A stretch of 17,627 nucleotides of DNA from NCBI GenBank assembly GCA_947311745.1, contig CAMZLT010000228.1, forward strand, positions 1 to 17,627, read 5' to 3'. Positions 6,120 through 14,068 of this stretch are shown piece after piece; position 1 is the first letter of the stretch, and each line of letters starts with the position of its first letter. Below the pieces are notes generated by a model that saw only the letters and a list, made by a program, of their open reading frames with translations, did not search any database and was not told the origin of the DNA. This DNA is from an uncultured Flavobacteriaceae bacterium. Lineage in GTDB: Bacteria; Bacteroidota; Bacteroidia; Flavobacteriales; Flavobacteriaceae. The position numbers and the translations under genes were made by a program.

Positions 6120-7511
6120 ATGGGAAAAAAATTAAGTGGAAAAGACCTAATCAAGATAGGATTTCCAAAAAGCAATAGTCTTAATATAACTTTAGGACAA
6201 ATAAATAGATATCAAAAAAAACGTAAAAAGGTACAAATATTAACAGATGCAAAAAAAGTATTAGAAAACCCTGAATCTTTCAAAGGAAATGCCATTTGGG
6301 GAAAAATTGCAGAAAGTTTGTGCAATCCTGTAGAACTAAAAAAGCATAAATTAAAAAGTGTCCGAGCTCCGTTTCAAATTTATGGCGAAAATGAAATTGA
6401 GGAACAAGCAAAGTTTCAATTATACGATGCCTTAAAATTACCAATAGCAGTACAAGGTGCTTTAATGCCAGATGCACATGCAGGTTATGGATTACCAATT
6501 GGTAGTGTTTTAGCTACTGATAATGCTGTGATTCCGTATGGTGTTGGTGTGGATATTGGATGTAGAATGAGTTTATGCGTGTATCCAATTCCTGTTTCTT
6601 ATTTAAAAGGGAAAAAGCAACAGTTGCTAAATATTTTGAGTGAGCATACAAAATTTGGCATGTATGAAACACATAAAATAAAAGGAGATAGTGAAATCTT
6701 TGAACGTTCTTTATTTAATGAAATTCCGTTATTAAAACGATTAAAATCAAAAGCATACCAACAATTAGGAACTTCTGGAGGCGGAAACCATTTTGTAGAA
6801 TTTGGTATTATTACAATTACCGATCAAAATAATGAATTTGGTTTGCCTTTAGGTCAGTTTTTAGGAGTTTTGGCACACAGTGGCTCTAGAGGATTAGGTG
6901 CAAATATTGCAAAGCACTATACTTATTTGGCAACTAAGCAAACACCTTTGCCAAAAAATGTGCAACAGTTAGCATGGTTGGATTTAAATACACATGATGG
7001 GCAAGAGTATTGGTTAGCAATGAATCTTGCTGGTGATTATGCTAAAGCGTGTCATGATGATATTCATAAACGAATTTCAAAATTATTAGGCGAAAAATGG
7101 CTTGCTAAAATTGAAAACCATCACAATTTTGCTTGGAAAGAAATCATAAACGGAAAAGAAGTTATTGTACATCGAAAAGGTGCAACTCCTGCTAAAAAAG
7201 GAGAATTAGGAATTATACCTGCATCAATGACAAGTACTGGTTTTATAGTGAGAGGTCTTGGTAATACAAATAGTTTAAATTCTGCTTCGCATGGTGCAGG
7301 AAGGTTGTATTCTCGTAGAAAGTGTAAACAATTATTCACAAATAGTGAGATAAAAAAAGAATTAAAAAAACAAGAAGTTTCGTTGATTGGAGGAGGTGTT
7401 GATGAAGCTCCGATGGCGTACAAAAACATTAAAAATGTAATGGCTAATCAATTGGAATTAGTTGAGGTTGTCGGAACTTTTCAACCAAAAGTTGTGCGAA
7501 TGGATAAATGA
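6120..7511 (+). CDS. rtcB: RNA ligase RtcB (3'-phosphate/5'-OH RNA joining), first gene of an RNA-repair operon
   Basis: A 463-residue GTP- and Mn-dependent ligase that joins RNA 2',3'-cyclic-phosphate or 3'-phosphate ends to 5'-OH ends. The metal and guanylylation residues of the family are all present: VGVDIGCRM with Asp145 and Cys148, GGGNHFVEF with Asn223 and His224, HSGSRG with His253, NHHNFAW with His334/335, and SHGAGR with His391, the counterpart of the histidine that carries GMP (His337 in E. coli). About 70 extra residues precede the catalytic core compared with the E. coli enzyme, including a basic patch (YQKKRKK). The stop lies 16 bases before prfH. The pairing with prfH suggests the substrate is cleaved ribosomal RNA, as shown for an E. 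coli RtcB2-PrfH pair after colicin-E3-type damage. That is known from relatives, not from this sequence. Confidence 0.96.
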   Translation: MGKKLSGKDLIKIGFPKSNSLNITLGQINRYQKKRKKVQILTDAKKVLENPESFKGNAIWGKIAESLCNPVELKKHKLKSVRAPFQIYGENEIEEQAKFQLYDALKLPIAVQGALMPDAHAGYGLPIGSVLATDNAVIPYGVGVDIGCRMSLCVYPIPVSYLKGKKQQLLNILSEHTKFGMYETHKIKGDSEIFERSLFNEIPLLKRLKSKAYQQLGTSGGGNHFVEFGIITITDQNNEFGLPLGQFLGVLAHSGSRGLGANIAKHYTYLATKQTPLPKNVQQLAWLDLNTHDGQEYWLAMNLAGDYAKACHDDIHKRISKLLGEKWLAKIENHHNFAWKEIINGKEVIVHRKGATPAKKGELGIIPASMTSTGFIVRGLGNTNSLNSASHGAGRLYSRRKCKQLFTNSEIKKELKKQEVSLIGGGVDEAPMAYKNIKNVMANQLELVEVVGTFQPKVVRMDK

Positions 7512-7527
7512 TATAAAAAGAAAAAAA

Positions 7528-8217
7528 ATGAAAACAAAAAGAATTATACAAATAACCGCTGGTCGTGGTCCAAATGAATGTACGCAAGTTGTAGCTAAAA
7601 TTTTAAAAATATTTTTGAAAGAATTAGCTCCTGAAATAATCGAATACACTATTTTAAATCGTGTAAACGGTTATGAAAATGGTACAATTCAAACTATAAC
7701 GATTCAGTTAGAAGGTACGCATATCGATCAATTTTTAAAAAACTGGATTGGTACTATTTTATGGATTGGCACAAGCACTTTCCGTAAAAATAACAAACGA
7801 AAAAATTGGTTCATTGCCATTTTTGAAATTACAAATACCGTTTTATTTACAATAAATACAAACAAATTTATATTTCAAACAATGCGTAGCAGTGGTGCTG
7901 GAGGACAACACGTAAACAAAGTAAGTTCTGCAGTTAGAGCAATTTGTCCGATTACAGGATTATCCGTAACCGTACAAGATACACGTTCGCAACATCAAAA
8001 TAAAAAAATAGCAATAGAACGATTGGTTTCTAAATTAGAAAACTATCAAATGGAGCTATTAAAAAAAGATACAAAGAACGAATGGCAGAACCTTTTAAAT
8101 GTTCAAAGAGGAAATCCGATACGAACGTTTAAAGGTTCTGATTTTAAAAAAAATACAAAAATAAAAACCTATAAAAAACAACGCAATTTACTAAAACAAG
8201 AATTGCGAAATTTTTAA
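7528..8217 (+). CDS. prfH: Peptide chain release factor H (PrfH-like ribosome rescue factor)
   Basis: A 229-residue release-factor homologue. The peptidyl-tRNA hydrolysis motif GGQ is intact at residues 125-127, in SSGAGGQHVNKV. The rest of the class I domain 3 follows (VSSAVRAI, VQDTRSQHQNK), then a basic C-terminal tail rich in Lys and Arg. The usual stop-codon recognition domain of RF1/RF2 is missing, as expected of PrfH. Its N-terminus instead begins MKTKRIIQITAGRGPNE. PrfH proteins release the nascent chain from ribosomes whose decoding centre is cut, after which RtcB reseals the rRNA. The frame is open back to an ATG at 7462 inside rtcB, but the ATG at 7528 gives the family start and a normal 16-base gap. 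The TPR gene follows 11 bases after its stop. Confidence 0.92.
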   Translation: MKTKRIIQITAGRGPNECTQVVAKILKIFLKELAPEIIEYTILNRVNGYENGTIQTITIQLEGTHIDQFLKNWIGTILWIGTSTFRKNNKRKNWFIAIFEITNTVLFTINTNKFIFQTMRSSGAGGQHVNKVSSAVRAICPITGLSVTVQDTRSQHQNKKIAIERLVSKLENYQMELLKKDTKNEWQNLLNVQRGNPIRTFKGSDFKKNTKIKTYKKQRNLLKQELRNF

Positions 8218-8228
8218 AAAATAATAAA

Positions 8229-8753
8229 ATGGAAAATACATTAGATAAATATTTATTTCAAGCAATAGATGCCTATCCATATAATTTAGAGGAAACTATC
8301 GAATCGCTAAATTATGCTTTGTCTTATAATCCAAAAAGCACTAAAGCCTTATGTTTAATGGGACAACTATATGCAAATCAATTAAAAGATTACGAAACAG
8401 CAAAAGCATATTTTCAAGAAGCACTCTCTATAAACATCTACGCTTTAGATGTTTACGAACACTATATAAATGTGTTATTATGGAATTCTGATTTAGAGGA
8501 AGCTGAAAAATTAATTCGATTTGCTTTAAAAATTAAAGGTATAGATAAAGCTGTTTTATTGGTGAAAAATGCTCAAATATTCGAACAAAAACAGCATTAT
8601 AAAAGTGCATTAAAAGAATTAAAAAAAGCAAAGCAATTTACCTATAATAATGAATTTATGGAAGTTATTAATGAGGAAAAAACACGAATTAAAAGCAAAA
8701 TGAAACCTGCTAAAAAGAAATCTAACAAAAAACGAAAATCAAAGAAAAAATGA
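8229..8753 (+). CDS. Small TPR-repeat protein with polylysine tail, third gene of the rtcB-prfH operon
   Basis: A 174-residue cytoplasmic protein with no signal peptide. About three tetratricopeptide-like helix pairs cover residues 20-140; characteristic stretches are SLNYALSYNPKSTKALCLMG, KAYFQEALSI and SALKELKKAKQF. The last 17 residues are almost only Lys, Arg, Ser and Asn, a tail typical of proteins that touch RNA or ribosomes. It begins 11 bases after prfH on the same strand and is therefore almost certainly co-transcribed with it. TPR folds bind other proteins, so a role as adaptor between the repair pair and the ribosome is plausible, but this is inference. I know of no characterised homologue. 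A 16-bp inverted repeat follows 24 bases after the stop. Confidence 0.8.
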   Translation: MENTLDKYLFQAIDAYPYNLEETIESLNYALSYNPKSTKALCLMGQLYANQLKDYETAKAYFQEALSINIYALDVYEHYINVLLWNSDLEEAEKLIRFALKIKGIDKAVLLVKNAQIFEQKQHYKSALKELKKAKQFTYNNEFMEVINEEKTRIKSKMKPAKKKSNKKRKSKKK

Positions 8754-8777
8754 GATGAAAAGGATGAGGTTTTAATA

Positions 8778-8827
8778 TAATTATCATAATGACCAAAAGT
8801 TATAACTAAAAGTCATTATGATAATTA
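8778..8827. repeat. Perfect 16-bp inverted repeat with a palindromic centre
   Basis: TAATTATCATAATGAC (8778-8793) and its exact complement (8812-8827) flank 18 bases whose middle is itself the palindrome AGTTATAACT. The whole 50-base element is thus symmetrical: a 16-bp stem, a 4x4 internal loop and an inner 5-bp stem. No T-run follows. It could serve as the 3' end structure of the rtcB operon mRNA, a protein-binding site, or a tiny mobile (MITE-like) element. Confidence 0.65.
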
Positions 8828-8939
8828 ATTCTTAACAACTTTTCATAATTTACACCTAAAAATGGTATTATTTACAATTTTTATAACTACCCTTTTTTAA
8901 AACCTTGCATTGACAATAAAAAGGATTTGTTAAACTATT

Positions 8940-8970
8940 TTGTATTGCTTAATGGTATTGCGTATATTTG
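8940..8970 (+). promoter_or_regulatory. Promoter of the phosphoglucomutase gene
   Basis: TTG at 8940-8942, 20 bases, then TATATTTG at 8963-8970 (exact TAnnTTTG) followed by C. It lies 17 bases upstream of the ATG at 8988 and rules out the longer frame that would start at 8940. It probably also drives the ABC exporter gene. Confidence 0.75.
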
Positions 8971-8987
8971 CACTCAATTTACATAAA

Positions 8988-10703
8988 ATGAATACAGATA
9001 AAATTATTGAAATAGCCAAATCTTGGACAACCGATGTTTTTGATGCAGAAACACAAAATAAAGTATCGGAATTAATACAAAAAAACGATCAAAATTTAAT
9101 TGAAAGTTTTTATAAAAATTTAGCTTTTGGTACTGGAGGAATGCGTGGCATTATGGGTGTCGGAACTAACCGAATTAATAAATACACGCTTGGTAAAAAT
9201 ACACAAGGTTTAAGTAATTATTTACATCAATATTTTAAAAAAGAAGCATTAAGTGTTGCTATTGCTTACGATTGCAGACATAATTCTAAAGAATTTGCAA
9301 AAGAAGTAGCCAATGTTTTTACGGCAAACAATATTAAAGTATATTTATTTGAAAATTTACGCCCTACTCCTGAACTTTCCTTTGCTGTTAGGCACTTAAA
9401 CTGTAATGCAGGAATCGTATTGACAGCATCGCATAATCCACCAGAATACAATGGTTACAAGGTATATTTTAATGATGGAGCTCAAATTGTTCCGCCGCAA
9501 GACGAAGCAATTATTACCGAAATCAATAACGTAGCTTTTGAGGAAATAAATTTTAAAGCAAACGATAGTCTAATCACTTATATTGGTGATGAGGTAGATA
9601 ATGCTTTCATAAAAGCAAGTATTGCAAACGGAACTTTTGAAGCAAAAAGTCGTGATAAAGTTAAAATTGTATTCACTTCTTTACACGGAACATCTATAAC
9701 TATAATCCCTAAAGCATTAGAACAAGCAGGTTTTACTAACGTGCATATTGTAACAGAACAACAAGAACCTAATGGCGATTTTCCTACGGTTGCATCGCCA
9801 AACCCAGAGGAACCAGCTGCTCTAAAAATGGCAACAGATTTAGCAGATAAAATTAATGCAGATATTGTAATTGGTACAGATCCTGATTGCGATAGAATCG
9901 GAATTGCAGTACGCAATTTAAACGGAAAAATGACTTTACTAAACGGTAATCAAACCATGAGTATGATGACCAATTTTTTAATTAAACAATGGCAAAAACA
10001 AGGTAAATTAAACGGAAAACAATTTGTTGGTTCAACTATTGTATCAACTTATTTAGTAAATAAAATAGCTAGTAGCTATGGCGTAGAAACCAAAGTAAGT
10101 TTAACAGGTTTTAAATGGATTGCTAAAATGATTCGTGATTATGAAAATCTAGATTTTATCGGTGGTGGTGAGGAAAGTTTTGGGTATATGGTTGGTGATT
10201 TTGTGCGTGATAAAGATGCTGTAACAGCAACTTTACTTGCCTGTGAGATATTTGCTGCTGCAAAAGATAACAATACTTCTTTTTATGAGGAATTAATCCA
10301 ACTTTACTTAAAACATAATTACTATAAAGAGCATCTAATTTCTATTGTAAAAAAAGGAATTTCAGGAGCAGAGCAAATTAAAGAAATGATGGTAAATTAT
10401 CGTAAAAATCCTTTGGAATTTATCGATGGTGAAAAAGTAAAATATTTATACGATTACCAATCCTCTATTAAAAAAGATTTGTTATCTAATACACAAGAAA
10501 CAATTTCTGTCCCCAAATCAAATGTACTAATTTACGAAACCGAAAACGGAACAAAAGTAGCCGTAAGACCTAGCGGAACAGAGCCAAAAATTAAATTTTA
10601 CATCAGTGTGAACCAAGCACTAAAAAATATTGAAAATTTAACCGAAGTAGAAACAGAAGTAACCGAAAAAATTAACCGAATAACTAAAGAAATTAACGCA
10701 TAA
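8988..10703 (+). CDS. pgcA: Phospho-sugar mutase (phosphoglucomutase, PgcA type)
   Basis: A 571-residue member of the alpha-D-phosphohexomutase family, close in length and order to Bacillus PgcA. It interconverts glucose-1-phosphate and glucose-6-phosphate (possibly mannose phosphates too) in the cytoplasm and so feeds UDP-sugar and envelope polysaccharide synthesis. Landmarks: GTGGMRG near the N-terminus; TASHNPPEYNG with the phosphoserine at about residue 148; the Mg-binding DPDCDR at 298-303; the sugar-binding GGGEESFGY at 392-400; and the phosphate-binding RPSGTEPK from 527. Specificity for glucose over mannose is inferred from the overall likeness. The frame is open 16 codons further upstream, but the promoter at 8940-8970 lies there. 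The exporter gene follows after only 5 bases, so the two are probably one transcription unit. Confidence 0.93.
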   Translation: MNTDKIIEIAKSWTTDVFDAETQNKVSELIQKNDQNLIESFYKNLAFGTGGMRGIMGVGTNRINKYTLGKNTQGLSNYLHQYFKKEALSVAIAYDCRHNSKEFAKEVANVFTANNIKVYLFENLRPTPELSFAVRHLNCNAGIVLTASHNPPEYNGYKVYFNDGAQIVPPQDEAIITEINNVAFEEINFKANDSLITYIGDEVDNAFIKASIANGTFEAKSRDKVKIVFTSLHGTSITIIPKALEQAGFTNVHIVTEQQEPNGDFPTVASPNPEEPAALKMATDLADKINADIVIGTDPDCDRIGIAVRNLNGKMTLLNGNQTMSMMTNFLIKQWQKQGKLNGKQFVGSTIVSTYLVNKIASSYGVETKVSLTGFKWIAKMIRDYENLDFIGGGEESFGYMVGDFVRDKDAVTATLLACEIFAAAKDNNTSFYEELIQLYLKHNYYKEHLISIVKKGISGAEQIKEMMVNYRKNPLEFIDGEKVKYLYDYQSSIKKDLLSNTQETISVPKSNVLIYETENGTKVAVRPSGTEPKIKFYISVNQALKNIENLTEVETEVTEKINRITKEINA

Positions 10704-10708
10704 ATTAT

Positions 10709-12538
10709 ATGGATTACTTTAAAAAAATTATTAAATATGCTATTCCGTATAAAAAATATGGATACCTAAATATTCTATTTAATATACTATATGCTTTATT
10801 TTCTACCTTGTCGTTTTTGGTATTAATGCCTTTATTACAAGTGATTTTTAATCCTGAAAAAGCAATTACAATAACATCAAAACCTGTCTATCAAGGTATT
10901 GGTAAGGTAATGGCTTATTTTAAAGAAAGTATGGGATACTATATTCATCAGGTAGCAGGAGAGGACAAGTCTAAAGCTTTAATGATTGTTATTGCTTTGG
11001 TGATATTTACTTTTTTCTTTAAAAATATTTTTAATTATTTAGCCATGTATTTCATTACCTTTTTGCGAAATGGTGTGCTTAAAGATGTGCGAAATGATTT
11101 ATATAAAAAAGTAGTAGAATTACCAATTTCGTATTTTTCAGAAAAAAGAAAAGGCGATATTATGGCTAGAATCGGAACGGATGTTTTGGAAATTCAGCAT
11201 TCGTTTTTATCTATTTTAGAAATGGTTATACGAGAACCGCTTACTATAATTTTTACTATAGTAGCAATGCTTATGATTAGTCTAAAACTTACGATTTTTG
11301 TATTTATTTTTATTCCTATTTCTGGATTTTTAATATCCTTAGTAGGAAAAAATTTAAAGAAAAAATCCGATAGAGTACAAAAAGAGCAAGGTTTTTTTCT
11401 GTCTTTAATAGAGGAAACACTTGGTGGTTTAAAAATAATAAAGGCTTTTAATGCTGAAAATACTTTTACCAATAAATTTAAAGAATCCACATCTCGTTTT
11501 TTTAAGTTTTCAAATGCTCTTTTAAATCGTACCAATCTTGCAAGTCCAACAAGTGAATTTTTAGGAATTACCGTAATTGCCATTTTGTTATATTATGGAG
11601 GAAATTTAGTACTAATCGAAAAATCGTTAGATGGTGAGGATTTTATAGCATATATGGGTTTAGCTTACAATATTCTAACTCCTGCAAAAGCAATTTCAAA
11701 AGCTAGTTATCGTGTTAAAAAAGGAAACGCTGCTGCGGAAAGAGTTCTAGAAATTTTAGAAACCGATAATCCGTTAAAAGATGTTGAAAATGCGGTTGAA
11801 TTAGAAGCTTTTAATGAGCAAATTAATTTCAAAAACATCTCCTTTAAATACGAGGATGATTATGTTTTAGAGAATTTTAATCTAACCGTTCCGAAAGGAA
11901 AAACAGTTGCTTTAGTAGGACAGTCAGGTAGTGGAAAATCTACATTAGCAAATCTTATTACGCGTTTTTACGATGTAAATAAAGGCGAAATAACCATTGA
12001 TAATCACAATATTAAAAAAGTTACTAAAAAATCTTTACGGAATTTATTAGGTATTGTAACACAAGACGCGGTACTTTTTCACGATTCTATTGCTAGTAAT
12101 ATCGCTTTCGGAAAAAATGCAAGCAAAGAGGAAATTATAAATGCCGCAAAAATTGCCAATGCACACGATTTTATTGTAGATTTACCTAATGGCTACGATA
12201 CCAATATTGGCGATAGCGGAAATAAATTATCTGGAGGTCAAAAGCAACGAATTTCTATTGCTCGTGCAGTGCTTAAAAATCCACCAATTATGATTTTAGA
12301 CGAAGCAACCTCAGCTTTAGATACCGAATCGGAAAAGGCAGTACAAATAGCACTTGAAAAAATGATGGAAAACCGAACTTCAATTGTTATTGCACATCGT
12401 TTATCAACTATTCAGAAAGCAGATAAGATTATTGTTATGCAAAAAGGAAAAATTGTAGAACAAGGAAACCATAAAGAACTTATTGCTAAAAATGGTGTGT
12501 ACTATAATTTGGTAAATATGCAATCTTTGGAAGGATAG
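10709..12538 (+). CDS. ABC exporter, fused membrane and ATPase domains (MsbA/lipid-exporter type)
   Basis: A 609-residue half-transporter expected to work as a homodimer in the inner membrane. Residues 1-330 form the six-helix exporter membrane domain, with hydrophobic spans beginning near residues 20, 88, 158, 187 and 290 among others. Residues 365-609 form the ATPase: Walker A GQSGSGKST at 404-412, Q-loop TQDAVLF, signature LSGGQKQR from 507, Walker B IMILDEATSALD with Asp531 and Glu532, and the H-loop His563 in IAHRLST. The architecture matches MsbA and related lipid or multidrug exporters. Whether the cargo is lipid A, another lipid or a drug cannot be told, although company with envelope genes (pgcA upstream, yidD and lgt downstream) favours an envelope role. 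Confidence 0.92.
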   Translation: MDYFKKIIKYAIPYKKYGYLNILFNILYALFSTLSFLVLMPLLQVIFNPEKAITITSKPVYQGIGKVMAYFKESMGYYIHQVAGEDKSKALMIVIALVIFTFFFKNIFNYLAMYFITFLRNGVLKDVRNDLYKKVVELPISYFSEKRKGDIMARIGTDVLEIQHSFLSILEMVIREPLTIIFTIVAMLMISLKLTIFVFIFIPISGFLISLVGKNLKKKSDRVQKEQGFFLSLIEETLGGLKIIKAFNAENTFTNKFKESTSRFFKFSNALLNRTNLASPTSEFLGITVIAILLYYGGNLVLIEKSLDGEDFIAYMGLAYNILTPAKAISKASYRVKKGNAAAERVLEILETDNPLKDVENAVELEAFNEQINFKNISFKYEDDYVLENFNLTVPKGKTVALVGQSGSGKSTLANLITRFYDVNKGEITIDNHNIKKVTKKSLRNLLGIVTQDAVLFHDSIASNIAFGKNASKEEIINAAKIANAHDFIVDLPNGYDTNIGDSGNKLSGGQKQRISIARAVLKNPPIMILDEATSALDTESEKAVQIALEKMMENRTSIVIAHRLSTIQKADKIIVMQKGKIVEQGNHKELIAKNGVYYNLVNMQSLEG

Positions 12539-12541
12539 GTG

Positions 12542-12630
12542 GAGTTATGAGTTATGAGTTAGGAATTATAAGTTAGGAATTAGGAATGAAAAACCGCATA
12601 CTGCATACTGAACACTGAATACTGCATACT
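12542..12630. repeat. Two heptameric tandem-repeat arrays
   Basis: GAGTTAT is repeated about three times at 12542-12561, followed by degenerate TTAGGAAT-like units. Five in-phase 7-base units with consensus G(C/A)A(T/C)ACT then run without gap over 12596-12630. They fill the space between the exporter gene and yidD. No terminator or clear promoter is visible in the gap. Confidence 0.75.
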
Positions 12631-12645
12631 AAAAATAAAAAGTAT

Positions 12646-12897
12646 ATGAAAAAAAGCACTGGAAACCTTGATGTACTAAAACGTATAGTAACTTTTCCGT
12701 TTGTGTTAATAATTAGGTTTTATCAAGTTGCAATTTCACCATATACTCCAGCTAGTTGTCGATTTGAACCAACTTGTTCGCATTATTCGGTTGAAGCACT
12801 GCAAAAACACGGTTTATTTAAAGGCTCTTGGCTTGCTATAAAACGAATTACAAGTTGCCATCCTTGGGGAAAAAGTGGCTATGATCCTGTTCCGTAA
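12646..12897 (+). CDS. yidD: Membrane protein insertion efficiency factor YidD
   Basis: An 83-residue small peripheral membrane protein of the YidD family, which assists insertion of proteins by YidC. Diagnostic features are RFYQVAISP, then CRFEPTCSHYS with two conserved cysteines, the helix ALQKHGLFKGSWLAIKRI, the third cysteine in CHPW, and the C-terminal GYDPVP. The length is normal. An amphipathic N-terminal helix, not a signal peptide, anchors members of the family. In many bacteria yidD sits next to rnpA and yidC; here it is next to lgt, 69 bases upstream, so both serve maturation of membrane or exported proteins. Confidence 0.95.
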   Translation: MKKSTGNLDVLKRIVTFPFVLIIRFYQVAISPYTPASCRFEPTCSHYSVEALQKHGLFKGSWLAIKRITSCHPWGKSGYDPVP

Positions 12898-12966
12898 CAA
12901 GTTTAATATAATTTTAAAATTGAAAATAAAAAATAGTTTTACCTTTACCAAAATAAAAAATAAAAA

Positions 12967-13893
12967 ATGATAGCACTTAGTATAGATTGGAATCCATCAC
13001 CTGAACTTTTTAAAATTTTCGGATTTCCTATTCGTTATTATGGATTAATGTTTGTAATAGCTTTTACTTTAGGTATTTACATCTTAAAAAAAATATATAA
13101 AAACGAAAATGTAAACGAAGAATATGTAGATTCCATTTTTATTTGGGTGGTTATCGGAACTATTTTCGGAGCACGATTTGGCGAAGTTTTCTTTTATAGT
13201 TGGGACTCCTTTAAACACAGACCATTTTTAGAAATTATATTACCAATCCAATTAGAACCGTTTAAAATTGTAGGTTTTCAAGGATTAGCAAGTCATGGAG
13301 CAGCAATTGGTGTTATTTTAACGATGTTTTTCTATACTAGAAAATACAAATACAAACCAATAATGTGGATTTTAGATCGAATTGTAATTCCTGTTGCATC
13401 AGGAGCTATTTTTGTGCGATTAGGAAATTTAATGAATTCCGAAATTGTAGGAAAACCAACAAATTCTGATTACGGTTTTCGTTTTTTTAGACATCATTTT
13501 AGAAATTCCGATGCCATACGAATAACTGGCAAAAACGATGTTAACGAAGCGTTTAATCTGATAGAAAACGGTACAAATTTTAAAAAATTCTATAATATGG
13601 TTCCATTACGACATCCAGCTCAATTATACGAGTCGATGAGTTATGTAATTGTATTTTTACTACTTTGGTTTGTCTATTGGAAAACGGATAAAAAAGATAA
13701 AACAGGATATATTTTTGGACTTTTTATGGTTTTACTTTGGACAGTTCGGTTTTTTGTAGAATTCTTTAAGGCATCACAAGGAGGAATTGAAAGTACATTT
13801 AATTTAGGATTAAGTACTGGTCAATTATTATCCATTCCGATGGTTATGGTTGGTTTGTATTTTATGTTTAGACCTTCAAAAAAAGTAGTCTAA
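12967..13893 (+). CDS. lgt: Prolipoprotein diacylglyceryl transferase
   Basis: A 308-residue inner-membrane enzyme that transfers diacylglycerol from phosphatidylglycerol to the lipobox cysteine of prelipoproteins, the first step of lipoprotein maturation. Several membrane spans are visible. Conserved residues: RYYGLM near residue 23, SHGAAIG with His110, VRLGNLMNSEIVG with Arg151 and Glu159 (the Lgt signature), and RFFVEFF with Arg261 and Glu265, matching the functional Arg239 and Glu243 of E. coli. A hydrophilic insert of about 50 residues (roughly 163-212) precedes RHPAQLYE at 215-222; such inserts are familiar in Bacteroidetes Lgt. The L,D-transpeptidase-like protein encoded nearby (14328-14921) has a lipobox and would be one of its clients. 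Confidence 0.96.
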   Translation: MIALSIDWNPSPELFKIFGFPIRYYGLMFVIAFTLGIYILKKIYKNENVNEEYVDSIFIWVVIGTIFGARFGEVFFYSWDSFKHRPFLEIILPIQLEPFKIVGFQGLASHGAAIGVILTMFFYTRKYKYKPIMWILDRIVIPVASGAIFVRLGNLMNSEIVGKPTNSDYGFRFFRHHFRNSDAIRITGKNDVNEAFNLIENGTNFKKFYNMVPLRHPAQLYESMSYVIVFLLLWFVYWKTDKKDKTGYIFGLFMVLLWTVRFFVEFFKASQGGIESTFNLGLSTGQLLSIPMVMVGLYFMFRPSKKVV

Positions 13894-13915
13894 TTTATTA
13901 TTTTAACTATATTAG

Positions 13916-14065
13916 CATATCAAAGAAGAATTTCACAATATTGAAAACATACATTTTAGCAAAAATAAATCTGCTAAAAAGGGTTGCGTAATTGCGTTAC
14001 TAATTTTTATGACTTTATTATTAATTGGATTTTCAGTTTGTAATTCTATTAATTTACGATATTAA
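13916..14065 (+). pseudogene. Start-less ORF remnant of a small single-span membrane protein
   Basis: A frame of 49 codons lies between TAG (13913-13915) and TAA (14063-14065). It reads like protein: a charged head with KEEFHNIEN, a KSAKK stretch, then one good membrane span (VIALLIFMTLLLIGFSV) and a short tail. It lacks an ATG, GTG or TTG until the ATG inside the span. Either the 5' end was lost, which makes it a pseudogene, or an unusual start (ATT or ATC) is used. It ends 3 bases before the next gene. A similar membrane peptide might once have been co-translated with that gene. Confidence 0.35.
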
Positions 14066-14068
14066 GAT

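Noticed and set aside
7462..7527. Earlier ATG for prfH, inside the end of rtcB
   Set aside because: It would overlap rtcB by 50 bases and add residues foreign to PrfH; the ATG at 7528 fits family and spacing.
8940..8987. Earlier start for the phosphoglucomutase
   Set aside because: The stretch contains the -33 and -7 boxes of a good promoter and adds non-homologous residues.
9578..9916. 112-codon minus-strand frame within pgcA
   Set aside because: Antisense shadow of a conserved enzyme gene.
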